Shown piece after piece: positions 44,805 to 54,800 of a DNA stretch of 64,000 bases. Position 1 is the first letter of the stretch, and every line of letters starts with the position of its first letter. Source of the stretch: Dyadobacter jejuensis (GTDB taxonomy: Bacteria; Bacteroidota; Bacteroidia; Cytophagales; Spirosomataceae); contig NZ_QGDT01000002.1 in assembly GCF_003149085.1 (NCBI RefSeq), forward strand, positions 627,508 to 691,507. The letters run 5' to 3'. The position numbers were made by a program, and so were the translations under genes. A model generated the notes under the pieces. It was not told the DNA's origin and did no database searches. It worked only from the letters and a program-made list of their open reading frames with translations.

Positions 44805-45068
44805 GTACCGATACCGGCCCCTGAGCTACTCCGGCCCCTGAGCGGAGCCGAAGGGCCGCCCAACCACCGATAGAAACAAGCCATATACGGGGTTTCGACT
44901 CCGCTCAACCACCGATTGAAACGGGTCATCGCTCCCAGGCCCCTGAACGGAGCCGAAGGGCCACTCAACCACCGCTAGAAACAAGCCATATACGGGGTTT
45001 CGACTCCGCTCAACCACCGATTGAAACGGGTCATCGCTCCCCGGCCCCTGAGCGGAGCCGAAGGGCCG
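44805..45068. repeat. Tandem and inverted GC-rich repeats (cluster 2)
   Basis: A unit of about 106 bp occurs twice in direct tandem (near 44858-44963 and 44964-45068). Each contains TTCGACTCCGCTCAACC and, in opposite orientation, CCCTGAGCGGAGCCGAAGGG, so strong hairpins can form. The same cores make up cluster 1 on the other side of the redoxin and small membrane genes. Confidence 0.82.
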
Positions 45069-45185
45069 TTAACAGGATTTCAGGGATTAGGCATTAGGAA
45101 AGCCGCTAAATGTTTATTGTAAAAGAAAAGAGCATAACCTAGCGTTCATGAAAATGGAGCAAATCCAGCCTAAAGCCGATGACCG

Positions 45186-45310
45186 GCCGATTATGGCTCT
45201 TTTTGACGAGCCTTCGAAACCCCGAAAGGGGTGGCATATTCATAGCAACGAACGACACCTCAGAAAAACAAAGCCCCAGCGGGGCGACATCGGGACTTTC
45301 GGCGGTCGGC
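45186..45310. repeat. REP-like palindromic repeat, copy 1
   Basis: A block of about 120 bp containing the palindromes CCCCGAAAGGGG and GCCCCAGCGGGGC. It recurs almost identically at 46025-46150. Repeats of this form are scattered through Bacteroidota genomes. Confidence 0.75.
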
Positions 45311-45413
45311 TTATTAGTACTAGATGCAACAGAAGCGAGCCCTACCAGTACAGACACGCTTATCCTAGCCGCTTATCCTGATCGGTTCATTGGTATTGAT
45401 GATAATAAATTTG

Positions 45414-45421
45414 TATTTTTG
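45414..45421 (+). promoter_or_regulatory. Candidate promoter of the small ORF at 45473
   Basis: TATTTTTG fits the -7 consensus TAnnTTTG; a TTG at 45390-45392 lies about 21 bases upstream as a possible -33 element. A near-palindrome GTTACTATAGCAAC follows before the start codon. Confidence 0.45.
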
Positions 45422-45472
45422 CAGTACGTTTTAAAAAACTATTGTTACTATAGCAACTTAATATAATTGTTA

Positions 45473-45658
45473 ATGAGTAAACGACAGAAAATATCCTTCC
45501 AAACGATTAATTGTGGCAAAGTTAGCCCAATTGACGGTAATCAGTTTACTGCTTCGAGCCACAGAATAAAAAATGCCATGGCTGTTGTAGTTAGAGATTA
45601 TAAAAAGCTTGAGGCCACATCAAGGATTGATGCACGCAAGCTCGTTTTGAATGCTTAA
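45473..45658 (+). CDS. Small basic hypothetical protein
   Basis: A 61-residue basic protein from the ATG at 45473 (MSKRQKISFQTINCGKVS). It has a plausible promoter and an operator-like near-palindrome upstream, which supports a real gene. No domain is recognised; size and charge would suit a nucleic-acid binder or antitoxin, but that is only a guess. It lies among repeats and a transposase relic. Confidence 0.45.
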   Translation: MSKRQKISFQTINCGKVSPIDGNQFTASSHRIKNAMAVVVRDYKKLEATSRIDARKLVLNA

Positions 45659-45737
45659 TGGATTTGCAACAAAAAAACTGGACAAATAATTAAGCCCGGT
45701 TATAGACTGATTGAATTTCCGTCTACCGTGGGACACC

Positions 45738-45995
45738 TCAAATTATCAGGAGGATTTTGTCTTTTGTCCTTCCAAACTGTTCCGGTGACAGATATCCAAT
45801 TGCAGAAAGTCTTCTGAGCCTGTTATACCGCAGCGGCGGCCACCAGATTTCAATGAATCAGAATCGTTCTTGCTCTGCCTGCTTTACGGATATGAATTTA
45901 CGGTTCCCTGTTACAATTTTAAAATCTTAAATCGGATCGATCGCCGAAGCGAAAGCTTTCCGCAGCTGCATTATCCCAGTGGTCCGCTGCCCGTT
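45738..45995 (-). pseudogene. IS3-family transposase relic
   Basis: On the minus strand two fragments of an IS3-type integrase core survive in different frames. The first reads HWDNAAAESF, the conserved region around the catalytic Glu; the second reads FIEIW then RYNRLRRLSAIGYLSPEQF, the typical end of these transposases. The frame between them is broken and the first part of the gene is absent. No terminal repeats were identified. Confidence 0.7.
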
Positions 45996-46024
45996 TAAAT
46001 GTCAAAAGCCCCGACAAGGCCTAA

Positions 46025-46150
46025 AGCCGATGGCCCTTTTTGACGAGCCTTCGAAACCCCGAAAGGGGTGGCATATTAATAGCAACGAACGACACCTCAG
46101 AAAAACAAAGCCCCAGCGGGGCGACATCGGAGCTTTCGGCGGTCGGCTAA
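46025..46150. repeat. REP-like palindromic repeat, copy 2
   Basis: A near-identical second copy of the block at 45186-45310, in the same orientation, with the palindromes CCCCGAAAGGGG and GCCCCAGCGGGGC. The two copies flank the small ORF and the transposase relic. Confidence 0.75.
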
Positions 46151-46464
46151 GGGCGGGCGGTAGCAGCGTCGGAATGCTTCCTTTATTTCTGGTTTAAGGA
46201 CAGAAAAAGGTGTTTAATAATATTAAAAGGGGCAGCTGAAGGCCTAATTCCACTAGCTTACAGCCTAAAACCCCATACCTAAATCCGACGGCTGCCCGTT
46301 AAAATGTCAAATGCCCCGCCAATGCCCAAGGCCTATTGCAGACGGCTACCTATTCCACACCATTTACCGATAAATAAATACGGAGAACCGATCATCGTAA
46401 TTATAGATATTTTCGACCAACTTTTTAACTAAAAACGAAAATCTCTCTAACCGGTTTGGTATTT
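46151..46464. other. Intergenic region before the barrel protein
   Basis: No gene is recognised here. The AT-rich last 80 bases probably hold the promoter for the gene at 46465. Confidence 0.35.
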
Positions 46465-48507
46465 ATGCAAAAACTATTACTCTTTTTGTTCCTAACTACC
46501 GGGTCGGTTTTAGGGCAAAGTCTTCAATCCTTTCATATAGACAATTATGCTGGAAGTAATGGAATATACCTGAATCCCGCCAGTATTGCCTCTAGCCATT
46601 GGAAAGGCTATCTAAATGTAGGGGTGGCCTCTTTTGGCGCTTCGACCAGCCCGCTCAAAAGAGAGACGGTCCTGCTATCGGGCAAAGCCCTGAATCTGAA
46701 TGGTAGCACTTACGGCCCGAATTCCAACGACCTAAGGGGCCCAGCCCTGATGATTCAACTCCGTAACAACCATTCGTTCGGAATTTCGACCCGGTACCGG
46801 AGTGTCAACAACATAGAAAGTGGCTATAATGCCATCGCATTTCTACAAAACGAACAAGACATTCGGCCTAATGCAACCGACGTCGGGCTTATCAGCGATG
46901 CATATTCCGAATACGCCTTCTCCTATGCGGCACCGATTTGGGACAAGAATGAGCATTTTCTAAAACTCGGGGCTACTTACAAAATAATATCGGGATGGCA
47001 ATCCATGGCCCTACGAGGCCAAGCCACGGCCGAGGAAGTCAACGGGCAAGACGTATTGCAGGTCAACAACTTTGGGGGCAGGGCCTCCGACTGGGCTTTT
47101 GCCTCCTCCCTTTCCTGGTCCGATGTCTTTAGCAACAAAGCTCCCGGTAAGGGCTATGGTTTGGACTTTGGGGTACTCTACGAATTCCGTCCAAAATATC
47201 AGGAAAACCAGTATTTATTAAACGGCAAACAGCGCACCGACCCTACGGTAGCGGGCTACTTGGTAAAAGTCGGGCTATCCGTGATGGATATTGGGAAAAT
47301 CAACTATGCCCAGTCCCAATCGTTTGAAAAGGCCGAATCTTTTCAAATGGACAGAAGCCAGTATCAATCCCTGGACAATATCACCGAGGTCGCCGATCGG
47401 CTGATCGACGATGCTGGAATCGAAAATTCCTTAACCACCTCTGCCGTTACGGTTTCGTTGCCCCAGATATTCAATTTGTATGCTGATGTCAATATCGGGA
47501 AAGGTTTTTTTGCCAGCGTCATCTATCAGTCTGCCAGCACCAAAAAAGACATAGCCGTTCCAGTTTCATCTACCATTTCTATAGGGCCCAGATACGAAAA
47601 GAACGATTTTGGTTTTGGAGTGATGGCCCACCGACATCAGTTATCCAAATCCACCACCCTCGCTACAAATATTCGTTTGGGAATTTTTAGCTTCGGTACC
47701 GACCATCTATTCGGATTTTTCAAAAAAGGCCCAAAGCCTCCCCATCTGTACGCTGGATTCTTTATCCCTTTTGGCAAGTGGAAAAGAGAAAGAGACGATG
47801 ATCAGGACAACGTTTCCAATAGGAAGGACCAGTGTAACGAAATATCAGGACTATGGGCTTTTAAGGGCTGTCCCGATACCGACAACGACGGCATAGAGGA
47901 CCGGCTCGACAAGTGCCCGTCGGAGGCCGGGCCCCAAGAAACCAATGGCTGCCCCGATACGGACCAGGACGGAATATTCGACAAGAGCGACGCCTGTCCT
48001 ACTGTGGCAGGACTGGTGCAGTTCAACGGCTGTCCCGATACCGATGGGGACGGCATCCCCGACCATGAAGACAAATGCCCCGAGGTGGCAGGAGTGGCGG
48101 AACTTGGGGGCTGTGCGGACAGCGACCAGGATGGGCTCGCCGACCAGGACGATAAATGTCCGCAGGAAGCTGGTCTCCGTGAACTTGAAGGATGTCCCCT
48201 ACAAAACCTAACTCCCGTCAATACCCTGCAAGAGGGGGAGCGATTGGTGGGCGAATTGGCTACGGTACTACTGGCTGGCGACACCTTACCCACCGACCTT
48301 GAAAGCAGGCTTAAGGAATGGCTAGAAAAACAGTCAGGAGGAAGCTTGAATCTGACTTTTTCAGGCAAGGATCAAAACCAGTTGGTCGAGATCGCCGGTC
48401 GATACAAGGATGCTTTGAGCATTCGCTTTGGAGATAAGATTACCGCAGCGGTACTACTTTCTGAATCCGACACCATTGGTTTACTTGTCGAGCTGGTTCG
48501 TCCATAA
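46465..48507 (+). CDS. Outer-membrane beta-barrel protein (DUF5723-like) with TSP3 calcium repeats
   Basis: A 680-residue protein started at the ATG at 46465 with a signal peptide ending GSVLGQ. Residues about 20-435 show alternating amphipathic strands and the NPASIA and GFFIPFGKW patterns of DUF5723/PorP-like barrels. Residues about 440-580 hold four to five thrombospondin type 3 repeats such as [15 protein letters not shown], which bind calcium and usually link a barrel to a periplasmic domain. The last 100 residues form a small OmpA-like alpha/beta domain. It lies 17 bases upstream of a PD40-OmpA gene, a pairing common in Bacteroidota envelope modules, including T9SS- and gliding-related ones. 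Confidence 0.8.
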   Translation: MQKLLLFLFLTTGSVLGQSLQSFHIDNYAGSNGIYLNPASIASSHWKGYLNVGVASFGASTSPLKRETVLLSGKALNLNGSTYGPNSNDLRGPALMIQLRNNHSFGISTRYRSVNNIESGYNAIAFLQNEQDIRPNATDVGLISDAYSEYAFSYAAPIWDKNEHFLKLGATYKIISGWQSMALRGQATAEEVNGQDVLQVNNFGGRASDWAFASSLSWSDVFSNKAPGKGYGLDFGVLYEFRPKYQENQYLLNGKQRTDPTVAGYLVKVGLSVMDIGKINYAQSQSFEKAESFQMDRSQYQSLDNITEVADRLIDDAGIENSLTTSAVTVSLPQIFNLYADVNIGKGFFASVIYQSASTKKDIAVPVSSTISIGPRYEKNDFGFGVMAHRHQLSKSTTLATNIRLGIFSFGTDHLFGFFKKGPKPPHLYAGFFIPFGKWKRERDDDQDNVSNRKDQCNEISGLWAFKGCPDTDNDGIEDRLDKCPSEAGPQETNGCPDTDQDGIFDKSDACPTVAGLVQFNGCPDTDGDGIPDHEDKCPEVAGVAELGGCADSDQDGLADQDDKCPQEAGLRELEGCPLQNLTPVNTLQEGERLVGELATVLLAGDTLPTDLESRLKEWLEKQSGGSLNLTFSGKDQNQLVEIAGRYKDALSIRFGDKITAAVLLSESDTIGLLVELVRP

Positions 48508-48524
48508 ACACCGAATACCTCCTG

Positions 48525-51500
48525 ATGAAAAAACTAACCTATATCACCTATATCGTCTTGATGGTATGCCAAATGGCGAAGGGTCAAAGCAAGAGCCGCT
48601 TGCCGGATCCCATCAACCTAAAAGACTATATCGAATATGCACCGTCTATCAGTGCTGATGGGCGTAAACTGATCTTTCAGTCGGGTCGCTATGGACTTTA
48701 CGTTTCTGCTGGAAACCGAGTACCGGTCATAGAGGCCGAGGGTCGCACCCAGAAAATGGAAAATAGTGAAATGGCCAATTTTTATGGGGTCTATGAAACC
48801 TCCTTGCATCCCAGTGGCCAATGGTTAACGCCAGAGCCTATCATGAACATCAACAGATATGGCAGCGGGATAGCACCGGTAATAGGAGGACCGAGTATTA
48901 GCTATGATGGGAACTTCCTCTACTATTTCGCCAATTATAATGACGATAGTATAGGCTATGGACGTGAGGACATATATTACTGCCAACGAACCAAATATGG
49001 CTGGAGCAAGCCCGTCAACCTAGGGGACGCCATCAACACGCCAGGCTATGAAGGGTTTCCCAGCATATCCCCCGACGGTAAAGTGTTGTATTTCGTCAGG
49101 GAAAACTTAGCCAAACTGGCCGAAGGCGAGCAACAATGTTACCGCATCATGCGCTCCAACCTAGGCAGCGACGGAAAATGGCAAAGACCTATTGAGTTAC
49201 CAGCCCCCGTCAATATGGATTGTGAAAAAGCCCCGAGAATCATGGCCGATGGCAGAACACTGGTATTCTCATCGATAAAAAAAGGAGGCAAGGGCGATTT
49301 TGACCTATACTATTCCCGATTTGAAGACAACGGAAGCTGGTCGAACCCCGTGGCTTTGGACATGATCAACACCAAGCGATCGGACCAATCGGTAGCCATA
49401 AGCACCTGTGGCGATATCATGTATTATATTAGCAATGGGGACATATACACCTATACCATTCCTGAGGCGCTACGCCCCTACAAAATGGCCGCTATACAGG
49501 GATATGCTACCGATTCGGCTACAGGAAAACCACTCCAGACCAGGGTGGTGCTCTCCAACAGGAAAACGGCACAGGTGGTTACCTCCGTAGAGTCAAACCC
49601 AGACGACGGCCGGTTCACCCTCCTTGCCCCGGTAACCGACGAATACGAAATCAGTATTTCTATGGCTCAATACCATGCCCAGCGCCAGGGCATATCCTTT
49701 CAGGACTATGTGGGTTGTAAGCTTATCGAAAGGAATTTTAAACTAAAAAGCAATAGGACTTCCGGAACCGTCACCCGCTCCGACATCGCTATTCTTCCCC
49801 CTACTACCCGCATCGAACGGCCAGCGGCGGTAGTCGAACAAAAACCAATTCAACCCGAAACCACTACCAGTGAGGTGGTATTCGCCTCGGCCCCTGCCGA
49901 CTCAACGGTAGAGAAACTGAGGGCAGAAGAAAAGGTCGTGGTAAGAACCCAAAGGTTAGAAACTCAGGATACCACTCAGGTGACCACTCCGAATGTCGTA
50001 CCCACTCCAAAGCCAACCCTATTTCGTGTTGCCATTGCAGTTAGAGACCTAGAAACCAATGAGCTCCTACAGGAAGTTTCAGTAAAGGCTGGAAATGACG
50101 ATAAGCTAGAGCGGTTAATTCAAAATCCTGACACCCATCTATTCGAATTGGAGGTCCCCCCACATGCGTCTCTACAGATTCTAAGCGCTGCCCTGCACTA
50201 TCAATCCATGGAGAACAGGCTGGACGATATCACCGAAAACAAAACGGTATCTATCAAATTACTAAAAATAAAACCGTCTATCGTTAAGATATCGGTAATC
50301 GATTTTGAAACGAATCAATTAATCCCTTCAGAAATCACCATTGGGCAGGGCGACAGGGAAGCCCAAACCATAGCCACCAGCACTGGAAAACTTGAAAGAA
50401 CCTTCGACAAGCCCGTTCAAATTACGATAACGGCGACGGCCCAGGGTTATACGACAGTCAGCAAAACCATAGATGTAGAGGTGGCACCCGGCGGTAAAGT
50501 CTATGATTATGAAGCCAGGATAGACAGATCGGTCTATACCCTATCGATGAAGGTAGTCGATATAGAGACCAACCAGCCGATCAATAAGGCTTCCTTCGCT
50601 ATAAGAAGCCTGGCCGATACTTCGGTGCTTACCGTGGCCACCGATGGAGCAACCGAGATACCCCTTCCTAAAACAGGAAAATACGAAGTAAGCTGCACGG
50701 TTGCGGGCTATAACCCCCATAAAATGACCCTAACAGTAGAGCAGGAGAAAACGGAAGTATTGTTTAAGGTGCAGAAAACACCTAAAATAATCAAACAGGT
50801 GGCCGTCCAAATCGTAGATAAATACACCAAAGAGGCATTGGGAGCCAAGCTCACTGCCAACGGCCAGGCGACGGTATCGGATGGTTCTTTATATTTTGAA
50901 GCCGGAACCATCCCCAAACTGGAGGCATCTGTTGCTGGCTACCCACTGGTACAACACCAACTTACCGATTCGGAAATAGACATAGGGCAGGTAAATATTC
51001 AGGTCATTAAAACCGAATACCCCTTTACCTTTAGGGCGCTGTCGCTGGAGGATAAAAAATTGCTAACCACCGCTCGTTTCGCCTTGATAGATGAGTCAAA
51101 AAATGAGGTTAACCTCACCACCACCGAGGGGGAAGTAACGACCTTGCTATCGCCTGCCAAAAGTTACCAGCTAAGCATCACCTGCGATGGGTACGAGGAA
51201 TGGACCACCCGCTTCGACCCACAAGCTGCCTTGGCAGACCGACAAGATGTCCTCGAACTATTCTTAAAGCCAGTGCCCACAAAAATCATTTCGGAACCTG
51301 CCCTCGCCAGCAAGGTAGCCAGTGAGTCCTTTGGCGAACTGAAAAAAGGAAGGACGATTACCCTCAACAAAATATATTTCGACCAAAGCAGTCCAGTGCT
51401 GCGTAATGAATCCTTTGAGGAGTTGAACAACCTGGTAGAGGTACTTAACCAAAACCCGACACTCAGAATCGAGATTAGAGGACATACCGACAATATTGGT

Positions 51501-51686
51501 GATTTTGACGCCAATGTAAAGCTTTCCAAAGAGCGATGTGAGTCTGTTGTAAAATACCTGGTGAGTAAGGGAATCTCCAAAAAACGGTTGCAATATGTAG
51601 GAAAAGGGCCTGTGAATCCTGTGGCACCTAATAATAATGAAGAGAACAAAAAGAAAAATAGACGGGTAGAGTTTGTGGTGCTTTAA
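48525..51686 (+). CDS. PD40 propeller-OmpA family protein
   Basis: A 1053-residue protein with a signal peptide ending MAKGQ. Residues about 30-320 hold WD40-like PD40 repeats (APSISADGRKLIFQS, GPSISYDGNFLYYF, FPSISPDGKVLYFV). Several carboxypeptidase-regulatory/Ig-like beta-sandwich repeats follow (about 325-925, for example VVDIETNQPINKASFAI). The C-terminal OmpA domain (about 940-1053) starts at LNKIYFDQSSPVLR and has the peptidoglycan-binding motif IRGHTDNIGDFDANVKLS with the usual Arg near its end (NRRVEF). It should tether the upstream barrel protein to the cell wall. Confidence 0.88.
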   Translation: MKKLTYITYIVLMVCQMAKGQSKSRLPDPINLKDYIEYAPSISADGRKLIFQSGRYGLYVSAGNRVPVIEAEGRTQKMENSEMANFYGVYETSLHPSGQWLTPEPIMNINRYGSGIAPVIGGPSISYDGNFLYYFANYNDDSIGYGREDIYYCQRTKYGWSKPVNLGDAINTPGYEGFPSISPDGKVLYFVRENLAKLAEGEQQCYRIMRSNLGSDGKWQRPIELPAPVNMDCEKAPRIMADGRTLVFSSIKKGGKGDFDLYYSRFEDNGSWSNPVALDMINTKRSDQSVAISTCGDIMYYISNGDIYTYTIPEALRPYKMAAIQGYATDSATGKPLQTRVVLSNRKTAQVVTSVESNPDDGRFTLLAPVTDEYEISISMAQYHAQRQGISFQDYVGCKLIERNFKLKSNRTSGTVTRSDIAILPPTTRIERPAAVVEQKPIQPETTTSEVVFASAPADSTVEKLRAEEKVVVRTQRLETQDTTQVTTPNVVPTPKPTLFRVAIAVRDLETNELLQEVSVKAGNDDKLERLIQNPDTHLFELEVPPHASLQILSAALHYQSMENRLDDITENKTVSIKLLKIKPSIVKISVIDFETNQLIPSEITIGQGDREAQTIATSTGKLERTFDKPVQITITATAQGYTTVSKTIDVEVAPGGKVYDYEARIDRSVYTLSMKVVDIETNQPINKASFAIRSLADTSVLTVATDGATEIPLPKTGKYEVSCTVAGYNPHKMTLTVEQEKTEVLFKVQKTPKIIKQVAVQIVDKYTKEALGAKLTANGQATVSDGSLYFEAGTIPKLEASVAGYPLVQHQLTDSEIDIGQVNIQVIKTEYPFTFRALSLEDKKLLTTARFALIDESKNEVNLTTTEGEVTTLLSPAKSYQLSITCDGYEEWTTRFDPQAALADRQDVLELFLKPVPTKIISEPALASKVASESFGELKKGRTITLNKIYFDQSSPVLRNESFEELNNLVEVLNQNPTLRIEIRGHTDNIGDFDANVKLSKERCESVVKYLVSKGISKKRLQYVGKGPVNPVAPNNNEENKKKNRRVEFVVL

Positions 51687-51825
51687 GCAAGTTGAAAGAT
51701 AAAAGGACGAAAGTAACGGAGTTTTACTGCATCGAGGCCATAAGATGGGTGACCCTATTCGCATTGGTAAGATAATCGGTTAAATTCGCAACTCGAATCA
51801 TTCCTAAATCAACGCTCAGAAGCCC

Positions 51826-54800
51826 TTGAACTCAACCTGGAGAATAAGTATCGATACTGGAGGTACCTTTACCGATTGCCTTGCCGTGGACCCTCATGGG
51901 GGTACCAAAAGAATTAAAGTGTTAAGCTCGGCACGGCTACGGGGCCGTATCTTAGCCCAGCGCGCTCAGAATTGTTATGAGTTTGAAGCATCCTGGCAAT
52001 TCCCTCAAGACCTGTTTGCCGGTTTTTCATTACAACTCGCAGGGTCTGGAGAAGTGCATTCGGTGGTATCGATGGACTTCGACCAAGGTCTACTGCATGT
52101 AGACAGCGACGTAGCCTATACGGGAGCCGTCGATTTCGAAATATTTACGGGAGAGGAGGCTCCGGTGTTTGCGGCACGCTTACTCACCACGACCCCACTT
52201 TCTGAGGCGCTGCCTCCTATCGACATGCGCTTAGGCACTACCAAAGGCACCAACGCCCTGCTCGAACGTAAGGGAGCGCGCACCTTGCTGGTGGTCACAA
52301 AAGGTTTTAAAGATCTGCTCTACATAGGCAGCCAGCAACGCCCAGATCTTTTCCAGCTTGCAATTCCCGAGCCCAGCTTGCTCTACACCGAAGTATTGGA
52401 AATAGACGCCCGCATGGATGCCGATGGCCATGAAATAAAGCCTTTGGAGATGGGCTCCATATCCTGGCCCGAATTGGCCCAGTTCGATTCCGTAGCCATA
52501 GCCCTGCTGCACGCTTATAAGAACGATGCCCATGAGCGGATGCTTGAGGCCTATTGTCAGGGGCAAGGGGTACGCTATATTTCCACTTCGGCCCAAATAT
52601 ACGCCTTCTCGCATTACCAGCGAAGAGGCCAGACGGCCGTAGTCAATGCTTACCTAGAGCCCGTATTGGACACCTACCTTACCAATATTCAGCAGTCGTT
52701 GTCCAAAGGCAGCTTGCGGGTCATGAACAGTGCCGGAAGCCTGTCGGATGTCCATACTTTCAGAGCAAAAGATAGCCTACTTAGTGGGCCAGCTGGAGGT
52801 ATGGTGGCCGCCATCAACATTGCACGACGGTTTGGATTCGAAAAAGTGCTTACCTTCGACATGGGAGGAACCAGCACCGACACCGCTCGTATCGACAGAC
52901 TTCCCGAACTAAAATACATCACCGAAATAGACGGTTTAGAGCTTCATAACCCCGCCTTGGCCATAGAGACCGTAGCCGCTGGAGGAGGCTCTATCTGTTG
53001 GTTTGACGGCTATTCCCTTAAAGTAGGCCCCGAAAGTGCTGGGGCGGCGCCCGGCCCTGCCTGCTATGGGGCCGGTGGTCCGCTGACCATAACGGATGTA
53101 AACCTTTTGCTGGGTAAGCTTAACCCAGCCCGTTTTGGGATTCCTATCGACCCCCAATCGGCCAAAGACGCCCTCCAACAAATTCAAAAGGCCGTTCATA
53201 CCAGTAGCGGAAACTGGCTGAGTGACCAGGAGATTTTGATGGGTTTCGAAAAAATTGCCAACGAAAAAATGGCCGACGCCATCCGCCGGATTTCGGTGGC
53301 CAAAGGAATAGACCCTACCGACCACGCCCTGGTAACCTTTGGTGGAGCGGGAGGTCTACATAGTTGCCAACTGGCCGATTTGCTAGGTATCGGCAGGGTG
53401 TTAGTCCCTTACGACGCCGGGCTTTTTAGCGCAGTGGGCATTGGCGAAGCACTTAACAGCGTGATCGTGTCGAGGCAAATCCTAAAAACCTGGCCAGCAG
53501 ACATGAGCGAGCTGGATACAGTGATCCAAGAACTTAAAAAAGAAGCTGGGGAGCAGTTGGCCCAGCAAAATATTCATACATCTCGAATCCTTTTTTGTAA
53601 TGTTTTCCTTCGATTTTTGGGCCAAGAAAATAGCCTTGAGATAGCCTATCAAGGGAAGGAAACCCTCTGGCAGTTTGAAGTACAGTATCGTTCTCAATTT
53701 GGATATTTTCCCGAAGACGGCCTCATCGAGGTAGAAAGCGTACGGCTTATGGCCCAAGAGCCTGCCGAAGAGCTGTCTGCTAGCGAAGTAATAGATCAAG
53801 GAAAAATGCTGACTTTGGACAACCTTCAAAAGAACCAGTTCCCCTATGCCGATTGGGACGAACTCGTGGCCGGCGACCGTCTCCAGGGCCCCGCTATCTT
53901 ACTTAATAAAACCTCTACGACCTTTGTGCCGGAAGGATGGAAGCTGGTGATTCAACAAAACAAGGACGCCATCGCCTTCAGAAAGGCAAAAGTTAACAAC
54001 ACTTCTACTCCAGAAAACGAAGCCATAGCCCTACAACTGTATGCCAACCGCTTTGCCGCCATAGCCGACGAGATGGGTGCCCAGCTGCAGCGTACGGCCT
54101 ATTCGGTCAATGTAAAGGAGCGTCTGGATTTTTCCTGTGCCCTAGTGGACTTCGACGGCGAGCTACTCGTCAATGCACAGCATATACCCGTGCATTTGGG
54201 GAGCATGGGTATTTGCACCCGATTGGTTCGCGACTATATCGACATAGGCCCAGGGGACGTCATCATTACCAACCACCCCAAATACGGAGGCTCTCACCTT
54301 CCTGATATCACCCTGATCGCCGGCGTATTTACGGAAGAAAAAGAATGTATAGGCTATGTAATCAACAGGGCACATCATGCCGAAGTGGGGGGCAAAACAC
54401 CCGGCTCCATGCCTCCCGATGCCGTAAACCTGGCAGAAGAAGGAGTGGTAATCCTACCTCAGTATTTGGTAAAAAACAACGAATTTCAATGGGACACCCT
54501 GCGTAACCTATTTTTGAATGCCACCTACCCTACCCGCTCCTACGCCTCTAACGAAGCCGATATCGTTGCCGCCCTGTCGGCCCTCAAAAAAGGCAGCACA
54601 CAGCTCCTTAGGTTGGTAGAAACTGCCGGACTGCAAGAGGTGAAAAAATATATGCGATTACTCAAAAAGAGTGCCGAAAACCAACTCAATCAAGCCCTGA
54701 TACCCTTTTTAAACCGGGAGTTTATGGCGCAGGAACGCCTCGACGATGGACATGAAATAAAGGTAAGGATTCATATTACCGAAGGGCGACAAGTCTTCGA

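Noticed and set aside
44771..44968. Upstream extension of the small membrane protein frame
   Set aside because: The added residues come from repeat cluster 2, and the hydrophobic protein begins naturally at 44770.
45148..45466. Two overlapping frames of 77 and 95 codons
   Set aside because: Both translate the REP-like repeat, and a near-identical frame appears at its second copy near 46000.
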